The notes: generated from the letters alone by a model not told the origin. DNA of 46,446 nucleotides from an uncultured Prevotellaceae bacterium (GCA_946406035.1 CAMJJG010000016.1:1-46446); one strand, 5' to 3'; shown: positions 25,634-35,145, numbered from the stretch's first letter. Translations and numbers: made by a program.

Positions 25634-26650
25634 TTATCGTGAGGCCGTGGAGAGGAGGTCGGTCAGTTTGACAACAAGACGCGGCCTGGCGTAGTTAATC
25701 ACTTCATCCTCGGCAATCCAGCAATAATCGGGCGGCAGCGCCGGACGCACATCGGGCTCAGCAAGATAGAAATCGGCATACAGCACACGATGGGTCAGCA
25801 CATGCTTTACCCCACTGGCCACAAGAGTGAGCGGGCAACCCAGGTCGGGCAATGGGGCCGCCTCGACCATCAACGGTTCCCACAGACCTTGCCAAATGTC
25901 GCCAGCAGGGCGACGTCGCAGAGCCACCATGCCCCCATGACGGATATAGACATAGGAGAATCGACGTTGCTGCACCTTGACCTTCTTCTCCTTGACGGGC
26001 AGTTGTGCGACACGGCCTGTCCGCAAGGCCACACAAGTCTCGGCAACTGGACAATCGATGCACCGCGGCGACCGCGGTGTGCACCATATGGCCCCAAAAT
26101 CCATCATCGCTTGATTGAAAGCAGACGCCTCGCGCTCGGGCACGAGTTCCTGGGCCATGAGCCAGAAGGTGCGTTTGCCTGCGGTCGTGTTGATGGGCTG
26201 ATCGATGCCGTAGTGACGAGCGAGTACCCGATAGACATTGCCATCGACGGCGGCAACAGGTACCCCAAATGCCATTGACGCCACCGCCGCTGCGGTATAG
26301 TCCCCTACCCCCTTGAGGGCACGCAACCCGTCGAAAGTGCTTGGGAAAGCACCCTGATCGACAATCTGGCGGGCGGCAGCGTGCATGTTGCGGGCACGGC
26401 TATAGTAGCCCAGCCCCTGCCACTGTCGCAGCACCTCGTCTTCACTAGCAGCGGCTAGCGCCTCGACCGTCGGAAAACGCTCCATGAAACGGTGCCAATA
26501 GTCGCGTCCCTGCTCGATGCGCGTCTGTTGCAGGATGATCTCGCTCACCCAGATGCCGTACGGGTCATCAATGCCGCGCCACGGCAATTCGCGGCCGTGT
26601 GTTACAAACCACTTTAATAACGATGCTGTAAAAGTCGATTGTTCAGACAT
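25634..26650 (-). CDS. mutY: A/G-specific adenine glycosylase MutY
   Basis: A 338-residue DNA repair enzyme that removes adenine mispaired with 8-oxoguanine. The start at 26650 (MSEQSTFTASLLKWF) matches the family; a longer open frame reaches into the neighbouring gene. The catalytic Glu is E37 in SEIILQQTR. The helix-hairpin-helix is LKGVGDYTAAAVAS, and the active-site Asp is D136 in VDGNVYRVL. The 4Fe-4S cluster ligands are C190, C197, C200 and C206 (C-x6-C-x2-C-x5-C). A NUDIX-like 8-oxoG recognition domain follows from about 225. It begins one base after the stop of the LRR protein gene. Confidence 0.96.
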   Translation of the reverse strand: MSEQSTFTASLLKWFVTHGRELPWRGIDDPYGIWVSEIILQQTRIEQGRDYWHRFMERFPTVEALAAASEDEVLRQWQGLGYYSRARNMHAAARQIVDQGAFPSTFDGLRALKGVGDYTAAAVASMAFGVPVAAVDGNVYRVLARHYGIDQPINTTAGKRTFWLMAQELVPEREASAFNQAMMDFGAIWCTPRSPRCIDCPVAETCVALRTGRVAQLPVKEKKVKVQQRRFSYVYIRHGGMVALRRRPAGDIWQGLWEPLMVEAAPLPDLGCPLTLVASGVKHVLTHRVLYADFYLAEPDVRPALPPDYCWIAEDEVINYARPRLVVKLTDLLSTASR

Positions 26651-26651
26651 T

Positions 26652-28436
26652 TCACTCCAGTGAGAGGATGTTTTTGAAGTTCTTCCAGTTCTTGGCGCTA
26701 CGATAGGCATCGACCGACGACGCGGGAACGTACAACTCAATCTTGTTGTTGCTTTCCTTATCAAGCGTGGGCGGCAAAACGGCGTGGCACTCGATGCGGG
26801 TCAATGACTTGCATTTCTCGGTCACCTTCTTGCCCAGGTGAGTGACACTACCAGGCAGAACGAGCGACGTAATTGCAGTCTCGCGTAATGCATTATCGCC
26901 CAACGAGGCAACTCCATTACCCAAATCGATGACCGCCAGCGAAGTACACTCGCGAAAGGCTTCTTTGTCAAGCGACGTGCAGGCATCAGGAATCGTTACG
27001 CTGGTCAATCCACGGCAATTCTTGAAGGCCCGCTCGCCGATTGACTTGAGTGCCGACGGCAACTCGATGGCCGTCAAGGCCTTGTTACCCTCAAAGGCCT
27101 CCTTGCCAATCTCGGTCAAGCCGATGGGGAACTCCACGCTCTCGATAGCCGGACAATTCTTGAAAGCCCGCATCGCGATAGTAGTTACCGACGAGGGCAG
27201 GTTGACCGATTTCAAGGCTTTACACTCCTCGAACGCTTCCTGTGGTATCACCTTGATGTCACGGCTGGTGGTGAAAGAGACGAGCTTGGAGCAATACTTA
27301 AACGCACACTTGCCCAGGGAAGCTACACCCGGCATGTCAACGCGCTGCAAGTGGGAGCACCGCTCAAAGGCCGATTCACCCACCACTGCAACACTGGGCG
27401 GCAGATAGACGTCCTCGACCAGCGAGCCATTGAAGGCTAACGCCCCGATTGCCTCGACGCCATCGGGCACGCGACAGGTGCCAGTGCGTCCAGCAGGATA
27501 TAGCAGCAGCATGAGCCCCGTGTTATCATATAGCACACCATCCTCATAGGTATAGTAGCGGCTGCCATCCTCGACAGCGAGTTCCTGCATCTTGGACATA
27601 TAGCCCAGATAGTCGTCGGTGATTTTGGTCGATGCGGGAATGACCAGATCGGTCAGCGGGGTGGAGTCAAATGCACCCGAGCCCAACGATTGTAGCCCTT
27701 GTGGCAAGATGACATGCTGCAAGCCGGCCCCCTTGAAGGCCTTGTTCCCAATCTGGGTGACGCTGTAAGGGATATTGATGCCACCCAGTTTCTCGCAGCC
27801 ATAAAAGCACTCGTCACCAATGCTTTCCAGTCCAGCAGGCAATGAGATGTATTCCAGGTTGTAACAGCCCGAGAAAGCACTACTGCCCAACGAGCGCACG
27901 CCCGGCGGCATGATTACCTCCTCGAGGCGGCTGCAGCCATGCAACGCATTGCTGCCGATGCGCTTCAAGCGCTCGGGCAGCACGATAGAGCGCAGGTGAC
28001 TGCTATAGGCCAAGGCGTTATCGAGCACATCGCGGGACCCGCTGGCTCCCAGCAGGCCTATTGTGCCCGCACTGATGATGCGCACACGTTCCAGTTCCAG
28101 GTCGATGTAGTTGTCCACTCCCTTGCCACGGCTGTCCTCACAGCGCGAGCGGTCGCATATCTTCTTGAGGAACTTGAAGTCATGGGCATCCATCGGCCCC
28201 TCGATGTGGAGCAAGCGTACGCGGTTCACCGCCTCGGGCGGCATCTTGGATTCCAAGGTGCCGGGCTCGCTGAGCTTCACCTCCACCACGTCGCCATAGG
28301 TGCTGACGCGGCTATAGCGGTCACGGTAACGCTTGTCGCCACGGCTGCCATATTGAGCATTTGCCGGCAGCACTGACAGCAGGGCCACCAGTAATAACAG
28401 CGCTGCACACCGCAGCAATTGTCTTGAATGATTCAT
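26652..28436 (-). CDS. Exported leucine-rich-repeat (LRR_5, BspA-type) protein
   Basis: A 594-residue exported protein. The start at 28436 (MNHSRQLLRCAALLLLVALL) gives a signal peptide ending PANA; the frame is open for 29 more codons upstream, but these lie across the promoter at 28469-28499. After a short N-terminal region, residues about 130-550 are LRR_5-type repeats of about 23 residues, as in IGSNALHGCSRLEEVIMPPG and IGKEAFEGNKALTAIELPSA. The C-terminus ends YRSAKNWKNFKNILSLE, common in BspA-like proteins. Known members act in adhesion; the ligand here is unknown. mutY follows after a single base. Confidence 0.9.
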   Translation of the reverse strand: MNHSRQLLRCAALLLLVALLSVLPANAQYGSRGDKRYRDRYSRVSTYGDVVEVKLSEPGTLESKMPPEAVNRVRLLHIEGPMDAHDFKFLKKICDRSRCEDSRGKGVDNYIDLELERVRIISAGTIGLLGASGSRDVLDNALAYSSHLRSIVLPERLKRIGSNALHGCSRLEEVIMPPGVRSLGSSAFSGCYNLEYISLPAGLESIGDECFYGCEKLGGINIPYSVTQIGNKAFKGAGLQHVILPQGLQSLGSGAFDSTPLTDLVIPASTKITDDYLGYMSKMQELAVEDGSRYYTYEDGVLYDNTGLMLLLYPAGRTGTCRVPDGVEAIGALAFNGSLVEDVYLPPSVAVVGESAFERCSHLQRVDMPGVASLGKCAFKYCSKLVSFTTSRDIKVIPQEAFEECKALKSVNLPSSVTTIAMRAFKNCPAIESVEFPIGLTEIGKEAFEGNKALTAIELPSALKSIGERAFKNCRGLTSVTIPDACTSLDKEAFRECTSLAVIDLGNGVASLGDNALRETAITSLVLPGSVTHLGKKVTEKCKSLTRIECHAVLPPTLDKESNNKIELYVPASSVDAYRSAKNWKNFKNILSLE

Positions 28437-28468
28437 CACAGCAAACAGGTTAGAATGATTAACTGCTG

Positions 28469-28499
28469 CAAATGTAGTCAATCCCGATGACAGCGACAA
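28469..28499 (-). promoter_or_regulatory. Promoter of the LRR protein (and probably mutY)
   Basis: On the minus strand TTG (28499-28497), 20 nt, TACATTTG (28476-28469). The predicted start near 28463 gives a leader of about 27 nt before 28436. Confidence 0.7.
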
Positions 28500-28633
28500 G
28501 CGGTAATCCACTTTTTCGCTCATCGTGCCTCGATTGCCACTTGGTTTTTCCCGTGAACACCTGGCAATAAGCCCTAATCAGTATTTTTATAACCCTTTAA
28601 CATTTTTTCAACGCCGCTTATTGGTATTATTAC

Positions 28634-28641
28634 TACATTTG
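28634..28641 (+). promoter_or_regulatory. -7 box of the large secreted protein
   Basis: TACATTTG, 28 nt before the ATG at 28670. The upstream element is not evident. It is divergent from the LRR promoter. Confidence 0.5.
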
Positions 28642-28669
28642 CCCAGCAACTTACTTTTAATCAACATTA

Positions 28670-31600
28670 ATGCGTATGAAAAAAAGTTACAGATTTTCAC
28701 TTCGCGCCCTCTCGTTAGGGTTAATGGCGCTTGCCTCCACATCGACGTGGGCAAGCACAGGCGACGTGCTGCTCGAGGAGACCTTCGACACGCAGCAAGC
28801 CTTTGAATCCTGGACCATCGTGGACCAGAACGGTGGCCGCACCTGGGAATTCCTGAACGGAATGGCAGCCTACATGCTCGACTACCAGACCGGGCTGCCC
28901 GGTGATGACTACTACATCTCGCCGGCATTCGAGCTGGATGCCGACAAGGTGTATGAACTCAAGTTCTACATGGGCGTGCTGTCCAAGACCGAGAACCTGC
29001 GCGTGCTGCTGGGCACCAGCACCGATCCCGCATCGTTCACCCAGGTTCTGGCCGATTATCCCAGCGTGGTGAGCGCCGACTCGGGCGACAAGACCGTCAA
29101 GGTGTATGCACCCGTGAGCGGCACCTACCGCCTGGCCTTCTATGCCTACAGCGAACCCGACCAGCACCGCGTCGAGATTGATAACGTGAAGCTCATCGAG
29201 AAGTCGCCCAAGGGCGTTCCCGGCGAGGTGACCAGCGTCAGTCTCACTCCCGCAGCCATGGGTGCCACCCAGGCCACGCTGACCTTCACGGCTCCCACCG
29301 TGACCGCTGCCGGCGAGACGCTTGAACAGATCAGCGCCATCGACATCAGTGTGGGCGGCGTGCTGGAGAAGACCATCGACAATCCCGCTCCTGGCGAGCA
29401 GGTGACCTATCAGGACACCGAGGTGCAGAACGGCTTCAACACCTACAGCATCGTGGCCCGCAACCAAGCAGGTGAAGGCAGCGCTGTCGAGGTGACCGCC
29501 TTTGTCGGTCAAGACATGCCCGTGGCCCCCACCAATGCCATTGCCCGCCTGAACAACGACATGAGCATCACCATCACGTGGGATGCACCCTCGCAGTCGG
29601 TCAACGGCGGATATGTGGACTTTGATGCCGTGACCTACCGCGTGGAGCGCAACAGTGCCTCGAGCGGCGTTGTCGCCGACGGCACGAGTGCCACGACCTA
29701 TACCGACAACATCCCCGTCACCGAGGGGCAGGTGAGCGCCAGCTACACCATCACACCGCTCTACAACGGCCAGCAGGGCGCTGCAGCCAGCACCAACAGC
29801 GTGGTCACTGGCAAGCCCCTGCAGCTGCCCTATCAGGCATCGTTTGCCAGGGGCGAGCAGGAGAACTGGACGCTGGATGGCGAGGTCAATGACTTTGACT
29901 TCTATGCCACGGGGGACATCTATGACGACTGGACAGGCGAACCCATGATCGAGGCTCCGGACTATGACGGTGGCTTCCTGATAGCCGAGAGCATGTATGC
30001 CGACTACGGCCAGCAGAGCCGTCTGGTGTCGCCCATGCTCGACCTGAACAGCGTGAGCGCCCCCACGATGAAGTTTATGTTCCACTACGGCCGCAGCCAG
30101 TGGTATGACCCCGAGTGGGACGGCGAAATCGATGACAACATCCAGGTACAAGTCTCCTTTGACGGCGGTGAGTGGCAGGATGTGGAGAACGCCCAGTTCT
30201 TCATGAACGAGCAGACCGACGGCTGGGTAGAGTGCGAGGTGATGCTGCCCAAGAATGCCCAGGCCTCGTTTGCCAACATCGGCCTGCTGGCCAGCGCCTT
30301 GAGCGACCAGATGGGTGCCCGCCGCGACATGTATGTGGACAACATCCGCATTGCAGAGGCCAGCGTAGCCTGTGACCTGGCAGTGACGGCCTTCACCATC
30401 GACCCGAAGCGCGCTGACGTGGGTGAGGACATGACGATGAAGTATGACATCGTGAACCGCGGCTCGCAGGATGCCCAGAGCTACACCGTCAACATCTACC
30501 GCGACGGCGAACTCTACCAGAGCATCTCCGACCAAACCCTGGCCGCTGGCTCAACGGCAACCGGTACCGCTACCTACACCGCCACTGCAGCCGATGCCGA
30601 TGTTGAGGCCATCAACTGGCAGGTTGAGGTCGTGTGGAGCGAAGATATGATGACGGACAACAACACCAGCGGCATCATCGCCACCTCGGTGCGTCCCAAC
30701 GAACTGCCCGCACCCGAGTACCTGACCGCCACGGCCAGCGATGCCGGCGTAGTGCTCAACTGGGCCGAGTGCCAGTCGGTAGAGCCCGCACAGGGTGAGA
30801 TGGAGTATGTGACCGACGACTTCGAGAGCTACCGCCCGTTTGCCATCGATGGCGTGGGCGAGTGGACACTCTATGACGGTGATGGTGCCACCACGATGGT
30901 GACCCCGCGCATCCCCGTACAGTACGAGAACCAGGGTGCTCCCATGGCCTTCCAGGTGTTCAACACCACTCAGTCGATGACCTGGGTAGAGGAGAACATG
31001 GACGGCGCTTTTGCACCCCACAGCGGCGAGCAGTACATGGCTGCCCCCAGCGCCGACTACCCGTTTGAGAACGACGACTGGCTCATCACCCCATGCCTCG
31101 ACGGCCGTGCACAGACCATCAAGTTCTGGGCCAAGGCTGCCACCTTTGACTCGGAGTGGATCAACGTCTATGTCTCGACCACCGATGCCCATCACGACAG
31201 CTTCGTGAAGCTCAATGCCGAGGATCGCATCTACGTGACCGAGGGTTGGCACGAATACACGTTTGACGTGCCTGAGGGCACCCGCTACCTGGCCGTGCGC
31301 TGCATCCGCCGCAGCGTGATGCTGATGGTTGACGACTTCACCTATGCCCCGGCCGCCACCAGCGAGGCACCCCGCACGCTCAACGGCTATAACGTCTATT
31401 GCGACGGCGAGCTCATCGGCTACGTTCCCGCCCCCGAGACGACCTACACCGCGCCCAATGCCGGCAGCGATGCCGTGTACACGGTTACTGCCGTGTATGC
31501 CCAGGGCGAGAGCCTGCCCAGCAACGAGGCCAGCATCGGCGGCACCGCCATCAATGAGGTGGTGGCCACCATGCCTGCCGAGGGCCGCATCTATGACATC

Positions 31601-31687
31601 CAGGGCCGCCAGTTCAGCGAGCTACAGCCCGGCGTGAACATCGTGCGCTACAGCGACGGTACCACCCGCAAGATCCTCGTGAAATAA
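28670..31687 (+). CDS. Large secreted adhesin-like protein (choice-of-anchor J / FN3, T9SS-like tail)
   Basis: A 1,005-residue exported multidomain protein. Signal peptide about 1-29 (MRMKKSYRFSLRALSLGLMA). Residues about 33-172 form a choice-of-anchor J/cleaved-adhesin-type beta-sandwich (ETFDTQQAFESWTIVDQNGG). FN3-like domains cover about 175-375. A second anchor-J-like domain lies at about 390-565, a CARDB-like segment at about 570-670, and a third anchor-J-like domain (FESYRPFAIDGVGEWTLYDG) at about 695-890, followed by an FN3-like piece. The last about 35 residues (RIYDIQGRQFSELQPGVNIV) resemble type IX secretion sorting tails of Bacteroidetes. Relatives occur on cell-surface or secreted adhesins and peptidases; no catalytic domain is seen here. 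Confidence 0.85.
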   Translation: MRMKKSYRFSLRALSLGLMALASTSTWASTGDVLLEETFDTQQAFESWTIVDQNGGRTWEFLNGMAAYMLDYQTGLPGDDYYISPAFELDADKVYELKFYMGVLSKTENLRVLLGTSTDPASFTQVLADYPSVVSADSGDKTVKVYAPVSGTYRLAFYAYSEPDQHRVEIDNVKLIEKSPKGVPGEVTSVSLTPAAMGATQATLTFTAPTVTAAGETLEQISAIDISVGGVLEKTIDNPAPGEQVTYQDTEVQNGFNTYSIVARNQAGEGSAVEVTAFVGQDMPVAPTNAIARLNNDMSITITWDAPSQSVNGGYVDFDAVTYRVERNSASSGVVADGTSATTYTDNIPVTEGQVSASYTITPLYNGQQGAAASTNSVVTGKPLQLPYQASFARGEQENWTLDGEVNDFDFYATGDIYDDWTGEPMIEAPDYDGGFLIAESMYADYGQQSRLVSPMLDLNSVSAPTMKFMFHYGRSQWYDPEWDGEIDDNIQVQVSFDGGEWQDVENAQFFMNEQTDGWVECEVMLPKNAQASFANIGLLASALSDQMGARRDMYVDNIRIAEASVACDLAVTAFTIDPKRADVGEDMTMKYDIVNRGSQDAQSYTVNIYRDGELYQSISDQTLAAGSTATGTATYTATAADADVEAINWQVEVVWSEDMMTDNNTSGIIATSVRPNELPAPEYLTATASDAGVVLNWAECQSVEPAQGEMEYVTDDFESYRPFAIDGVGEWTLYDGDGATTMVTPRIPVQYENQGAPMAFQVFNTTQSMTWVEENMDGAFAPHSGEQYMAAPSADYPFENDDWLITPCLDGRAQTIKFWAKAATFDSEWINVYVSTTDAHHDSFVKLNAEDRIYVTEGWHEYTFDVPEGTRYLAVRCIRRSVMLMVDDFTYAPAATSEAPRTLNGYNVYCDGELIGYVPAPETTYTAPNAGSDAVYTVTAVYAQGESLPSNEASIGGTAINEVVATMPAEGRIYDIQGRQFSELQPGVNIVRYSDGTTRKILVK

Positions 31688-31707
31688 GCACTGCCTCACT
31701 ACCTCTA

Positions 31708-31742
31708 GCGAGCCTGGCCCCAACTGCCAGGCCCGCTTTTTT
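31708..31742 (+). terminator. Rho-independent terminator
   Basis: GCG-A-GCCTGGC pairs with GCCAGGC-C-CGC (one mismatch), followed by TTTTTT, 20 bp after the stop of the secreted protein. Confidence 0.85.
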
Positions 31743-31797
31743 ATGGACAGTTGCACAAAAAACCTCATCTAGAGATGGATAATCGACAGAAAAGCCT

Positions 31798-31805
31798 TAC
31801 CTTTG
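31798..31805 (+). promoter_or_regulatory. -7 box of the porin gene
   Basis: TACCTTTG, 46 nt upstream of the ATG at 31852. TTG is not evident at the usual spacing. Confidence 0.45.
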
Positions 31806-31851
31806 CCACAACGAGTTTATCAATTGACCTCCAAAAAATATATCAACGACT

Positions 31852-32970
31852 ATGAAGAGAGCGTTCTTAATCATCGTGGGCTGCTTGCTGCTCCTGACAG
31901 CGCTGGCCCAGGACGACAGCAATGGCCCTGTTTTCACCAAGCCCAAGTTCAGCGGCTTTGCCATGGCATCCTATCAGGCGACCTTCCAGGACGGCGGTAA
32001 CAGCAACTCCTTTGACGTGAAACTCGTCAGGGCATCTATCGAGGGCCGCATCCTGGGCGACTTCTACTACAAGATACAAGGCCAGATCAACGGTAACACC
32101 GCCACGATGGGCAGCAGCCCCAGGCTGGTGGACTACTTCGTGGAGTGGCAACGGCTGGACTTCCTGCGCGTGAAGTTGGGCCAGTTCAAGCGCCCGTTCA
32201 CCTACGAGAACCCCATGAACCCCATCGACCAGGGCTTCATGTCCTACTCGCAACCGGTGAGTAGGCTGGCGGGCTTCAGCGACCGCACGGGCATGCACGC
32301 GAGCAACGGCCGCGACATCGGTCTGCAACTGCAGGGCGACTTCCTGAAGAACGGCAGCGGGCGCAACCTGCTGCACTACCAGGTGGGCGTGTTCAACGGC
32401 CAGGGCATCAATGTCAAGGACGTGGACGAGCGCAAGGACATCATCGGCGGCATGTGGGTCATGCCCGTGACGGGGATGCGCCTGGGTGCCTTCGGCTGGG
32501 AGGGCAGCTATGCCCGCAAGAGCGGCAGCGAGACCGTGAGCCTGCGCCAGCACCGCTATGCGCTGAGCGCCGAGTACAAGCGGGGCGACCTGCAGTTGCG
32601 CACCGAGTATATCCACTCGACAGGCTACGGCTTTGCCACCACCTATCAGAAGAACGATGACACCAAGGATGTCGCCATCAAGACCTATAGCGACCGGGAC
32701 GGCAATCCCGTGGCCGGCAACAAGGCCGACGGCGTGTATGCCCTGGCCATCGTCCCCGTGGTGAAGGACAAGCTCATGGCCAAGGCCCGCTACGACCTGT
32801 ACCGCCCCACGGCCTCGAGCGTTGACGCCAAGAGCAACTATGAGGTGGGACTGAACTACCGCTTCTGCAAGTATCTGGAAGTACAGACCGAGTACTGCTT
32901 CACCCACGACCGCGCCCTGGCCGATCCTGACTACAGCACCGTGTTTGTGCAGCTCAGCATCCGCTACTAG
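31852..32970 (+). CDS. Outer-membrane porin of the OprO/OprP (Porin_O_P) family
   Basis: A 372-residue predicted outer-membrane beta-barrel. Signal peptide 1-19 (MKRAFLIIVGCLLLLTALA). The family signature VRLVRASIEGRILGDF-like stretch is present as VKLVRASIEGRILGDFYYKI, with the conserved VKLGQFKRPFTYENP segment at about 107-121. The chain ends in an amphipathic strand FVQLSIRY with a terminal aromatic residue. OprP/OprO take up phosphate or polyphosphate, but Bacteroidetes members are not all phosphate-specific. The dicarboxylate transporter gene begins 48 bp downstream, so passage of organic acids or anions is a plausible inference. Confidence 0.88.
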   Translation: MKRAFLIIVGCLLLLTALAQDDSNGPVFTKPKFSGFAMASYQATFQDGGNSNSFDVKLVRASIEGRILGDFYYKIQGQINGNTATMGSSPRLVDYFVEWQRLDFLRVKLGQFKRPFTYENPMNPIDQGFMSYSQPVSRLAGFSDRTGMHASNGRDIGLQLQGDFLKNGSGRNLLHYQVGVFNGQGINVKDVDERKDIIGGMWVMPVTGMRLGAFGWEGSYARKSGSETVSLRQHRYALSAEYKRGDLQLRTEYIHSTGYGFATTYQKNDDTKDVAIKTYSDRDGNPVAGNKADGVYALAIVPVVKDKLMAKARYDLYRPTASSVDAKSNYEVGLNYRFCKYLEVQTEYCFTHDRALADPDYSTVFVQLSIRY

Positions 32971-33018
32971 AGAATACAGTACACAACTTCTAACTCTTAA
33001 CTTATAACATAACTAACC

Positions 33019-34482
33019 ATGTCACTACTCATGATTCTTCAGCTCTGCATCGTGCTTGCAGCGCTGTGGCTAGGTTCCCGCTACGGCAGCCTGGCACTGG
33101 GAGCCATCTCGGGCATCGGCCTGGCCATACTGGTGTTTGGCTTCGGCATGAAGCCCGGCACGCCTCCCACCGATGTCATCTATATCATCATTGCAGCCGT
33201 CACCTGCGCCGGCATCATGCAGGCCTCGGGCGGCATGGACTGGCTCATCCAGCTGGCCGAGAAGATGCTGCGCAAGCATCCTGACCGCATCACGTTCCTG
33301 GCCCCGCTGGCCACGTTCGTGCTCACGGTGCTCGTCGGCACGGGCCACGTGGTCTATACGCTGATGCCCATCATCTGCGACATCGCCATCAAGAAGGGCA
33401 TCCGTCCCGAGCGCCCCTGCGGCATCGCCAGCATCGCGTCACAGATTGGCATCACCTGCTCGCCCATCGCGGCGGCCGTGGTGGCCTTCATCACCATCAG
33501 CGGCTCTAACGGATACACCATTTCCATCCCCCAGGTGCTCATGGTCACCTTCCCGGCCTGCCTGCTGGGCATCTTCACGGCATCGCTTGCCAGCTACCGC
33601 CGCGGCAAGGACCTGGACAAGGATCCCGAATTCCAGCAGCGCATTGCCGACCCCGCCCAGCGCGAGTACATCTATGGCAGCAACGCCACCACCCTCGACC
33701 GCAAGATTGCCCCCGAGAGCAAGCGCGCGGTTTACATCTTTTTTGGCGCCTTGCTGGTGATTGTGTTCTTCGCTATCTTCCAGGAGCTACTTCCCTCCTA
33801 TAGCACCATCAAGGCTATCGACAGTGACGCGACTGTCGAACTCATCGGTTCGCGTGTGACCATTACCGCCGACCAGTTGGCCAAGCTTGGTATCGCCGTT
33901 GATGGAGTGACCAAAATGCACCTCACCCCGCTGAAGATGAACCTTGTCATCCAGATTGTGATGATCACCGCTGCGGCGCTGATGATCATCTTCTGCAAGG
34001 CGTCACCCAAGAAGGCCATCGCAGGTCCCGTTTGGCAGAGCGGTATGGTGGCCGTTGTCGCCATCTATGGCATCGCATGGCTTGCTGATACCTATTTTGC
34101 CAACTACCTGGGCGAAATCCAGGACATGCTGGCCGGCTTGGTGGAGCGATACCCATGGTCGATTGCATTTGCCTTCTTCTTGGTGTCGGTGCTCGTCAAC
34201 TCACAGGGTGCCGTGGTCGTTTCGATGCTGCCGCTGGCTTACGGACTCGGCATTGACGGTTGGATCCTTCTGGGCGTGCTCCCCTCGGTATACGGTTACT
34301 TCTTCATCCCCAACTATCCGTCGGACATCGCCACGGTCAACTTTGACCGCACGGGCACGACCAAGATTGGGAAATACCTGTTGAACCACTCGTTCATGAT
34401 GCCCGGCATGGTCCACACCGTGGTCGCCTGCATCGCCGGCTACCTCATCGCCCTGCTGTACCACTCGCTGGGCTGGATCTAA
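33019..34482 (+). CDS. dcuB: Anaerobic C4-dicarboxylate transporter (DcuA/DcuB family)
   Basis: A 487-residue inner-membrane carrier with about ten or more hydrophobic segments. The N-terminal half is strongly family-like (SLALGAISGIGLAILVFGFG, GTGHVVYTLMPIICDIAIKK, ASIASQIGITCSPIAAAVVA), and the end has FFIPNYPSDIATVNFDRTGT. Dcu carriers exchange fumarate, malate or aspartate for succinate during anaerobic respiration or fermentation, which suits a succinate-producing Bacteroidales. Compared with E. coli DcuA/B the central loop (about 190-300) is longer. DcuA versus DcuB cannot be decided by eye. It follows the porin gene by 48 bp, probably as one transcript. Confidence 0.92.
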   Translation: MSLLMILQLCIVLAALWLGSRYGSLALGAISGIGLAILVFGFGMKPGTPPTDVIYIIIAAVTCAGIMQASGGMDWLIQLAEKMLRKHPDRITFLAPLATFVLTVLVGTGHVVYTLMPIICDIAIKKGIRPERPCGIASIASQIGITCSPIAAAVVAFITISGSNGYTISIPQVLMVTFPACLLGIFTASLASYRRGKDLDKDPEFQQRIADPAQREYIYGSNATTLDRKIAPESKRAVYIFFGALLVIVFFAIFQELLPSYSTIKAIDSDATVELIGSRVTITADQLAKLGIAVDGVTKMHLTPLKMNLVIQIVMITAAALMIIFCKASPKKAIAGPVWQSGMVAVVAIYGIAWLADTYFANYLGEIQDMLAGLVERYPWSIAFAFFLVSVLVNSQGAVVVSMLPLAYGLGIDGWILLGVLPSVYGYFFIPNYPSDIATVNFDRTGTTKIGKYLLNHSFMMPGMVHTVVACIAGYLIALLYHSLGWI

Positions 34483-34514
34483 ACCCGGCAGCAAGCCTAT
34501 CACCCCCTACACCA

Positions 34515-34550
34515 CAAGAATGCACGAGCCACCAGTCCCGTGCATTCTTG
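34515..34550. terminator. Hairpin after the dicarboxylate transporter
   Basis: CAAGAATGCACG (34515-34526) pairs perfectly with CGTGCATTCTTG (34539-34550). No strong T-run follows on the plus strand, so it may be a transcript-stabilising hairpin or an imperfect terminator. Confidence 0.55.
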
Positions 34551-34620
34551 CTATATCCCCCCAAAAAACTCCTTAAAATCACATCAACAGAGCCGTTCTG
34601 TTAATGTATTAGTCCTTTAT

Positions 34621-35103
34621 TTAGGATTGTTGCACCAGTTCACGCAACCGATCGACATCTCGCTTCGGGGAGGTATCCGAAATTCCTCCACCAATTATAT
34701 AAAGGCTCATTAATGCACCAAATAAAATGATTTGTTCTTTATTTGCTTTAATGATAATCAGTCCAATGACGATCGCAATTAAGAATAGTGCACAAGTAAG
34801 AGTTGTCCACTTCTCTCTCTTTCTTACCTTGTCGTAGATGGTTAAGAACTCTTGTGCATCGTTCGCTTTGGCAAGTTTGTGGCACCAAATCATATCGTGC
34901 CCCCCTACAACTATGCATATAATACAACCTACAATACAGGGTGGCCAGTCAACATACCCGAGCACTGCACAGAATACACACAATCCAGCAAGCAGGCAAA
35001 AAATGACAAAGGTTATCTTGCTTACTATGGCCCGCTTTGAGAACCATCTCATGAGGCTCCCAAATAGCTCATTTTTCTCGACGGTCAATTCTTGAGGTTT
35101 CAT
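34621..35103 (-). CDS. Small membrane protein of unknown function
   Basis: A 160-residue protein of no family I recognise. Start at 35103 (MKPQELTVEKNELFGSLMRW); the frame continues upstream past the -7 box and is not used. Four hydrophobic segments are visible in two pairs: about 33-50 (ITFVIFCLLAGLCVFCAVL), 54-68, 100-118 (TLTCALFLIAIVIGLIIIK) and 123-138. Between the pairs lies a charged stretch of about 30 residues (KLAKANDAQEFLTIYDKVRK). Its AT-rich codons contrast with its GC-richer neighbours, which may mean recent acquisition. No partner gene is evident. Confidence 0.7.
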   Translation of the reverse strand: MKPQELTVEKNELFGSLMRWFSKRAIVSKITFVIFCLLAGLCVFCAVLGYVDWPPCIVGCIICIVVGGHDMIWCHKLAKANDAQEFLTIYDKVRKREKWTTLTCALFLIAIVIGLIIIKANKEQIILFGALMSLYIIGGGISDTSPKRDVDRLRELVQQS

Positions 35104-35145
35104 AATGTCTTGTTTTTGTTGGTTGTCGCTTTCACTCTTTTGACG

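Noticed and set aside
26651-26764. Upstream extension of MutY
   Set aside because: It lies within the LRR gene; the family N-terminus matches the ATG at 26650.
28721-30535. 604-codon open frame on the minus strand
   Set aside because: It lies entirely opposite the secreted adhesin-like gene, has no signal, domain or promoter, and its composition (rich in His, Val, Gly) is what the complement of a GC-rich gene gives.
31867-32907. 346-codon open frame antisense to the porin gene
   Set aside because: Mirror of the porin's codon bias; no recognisable domain.
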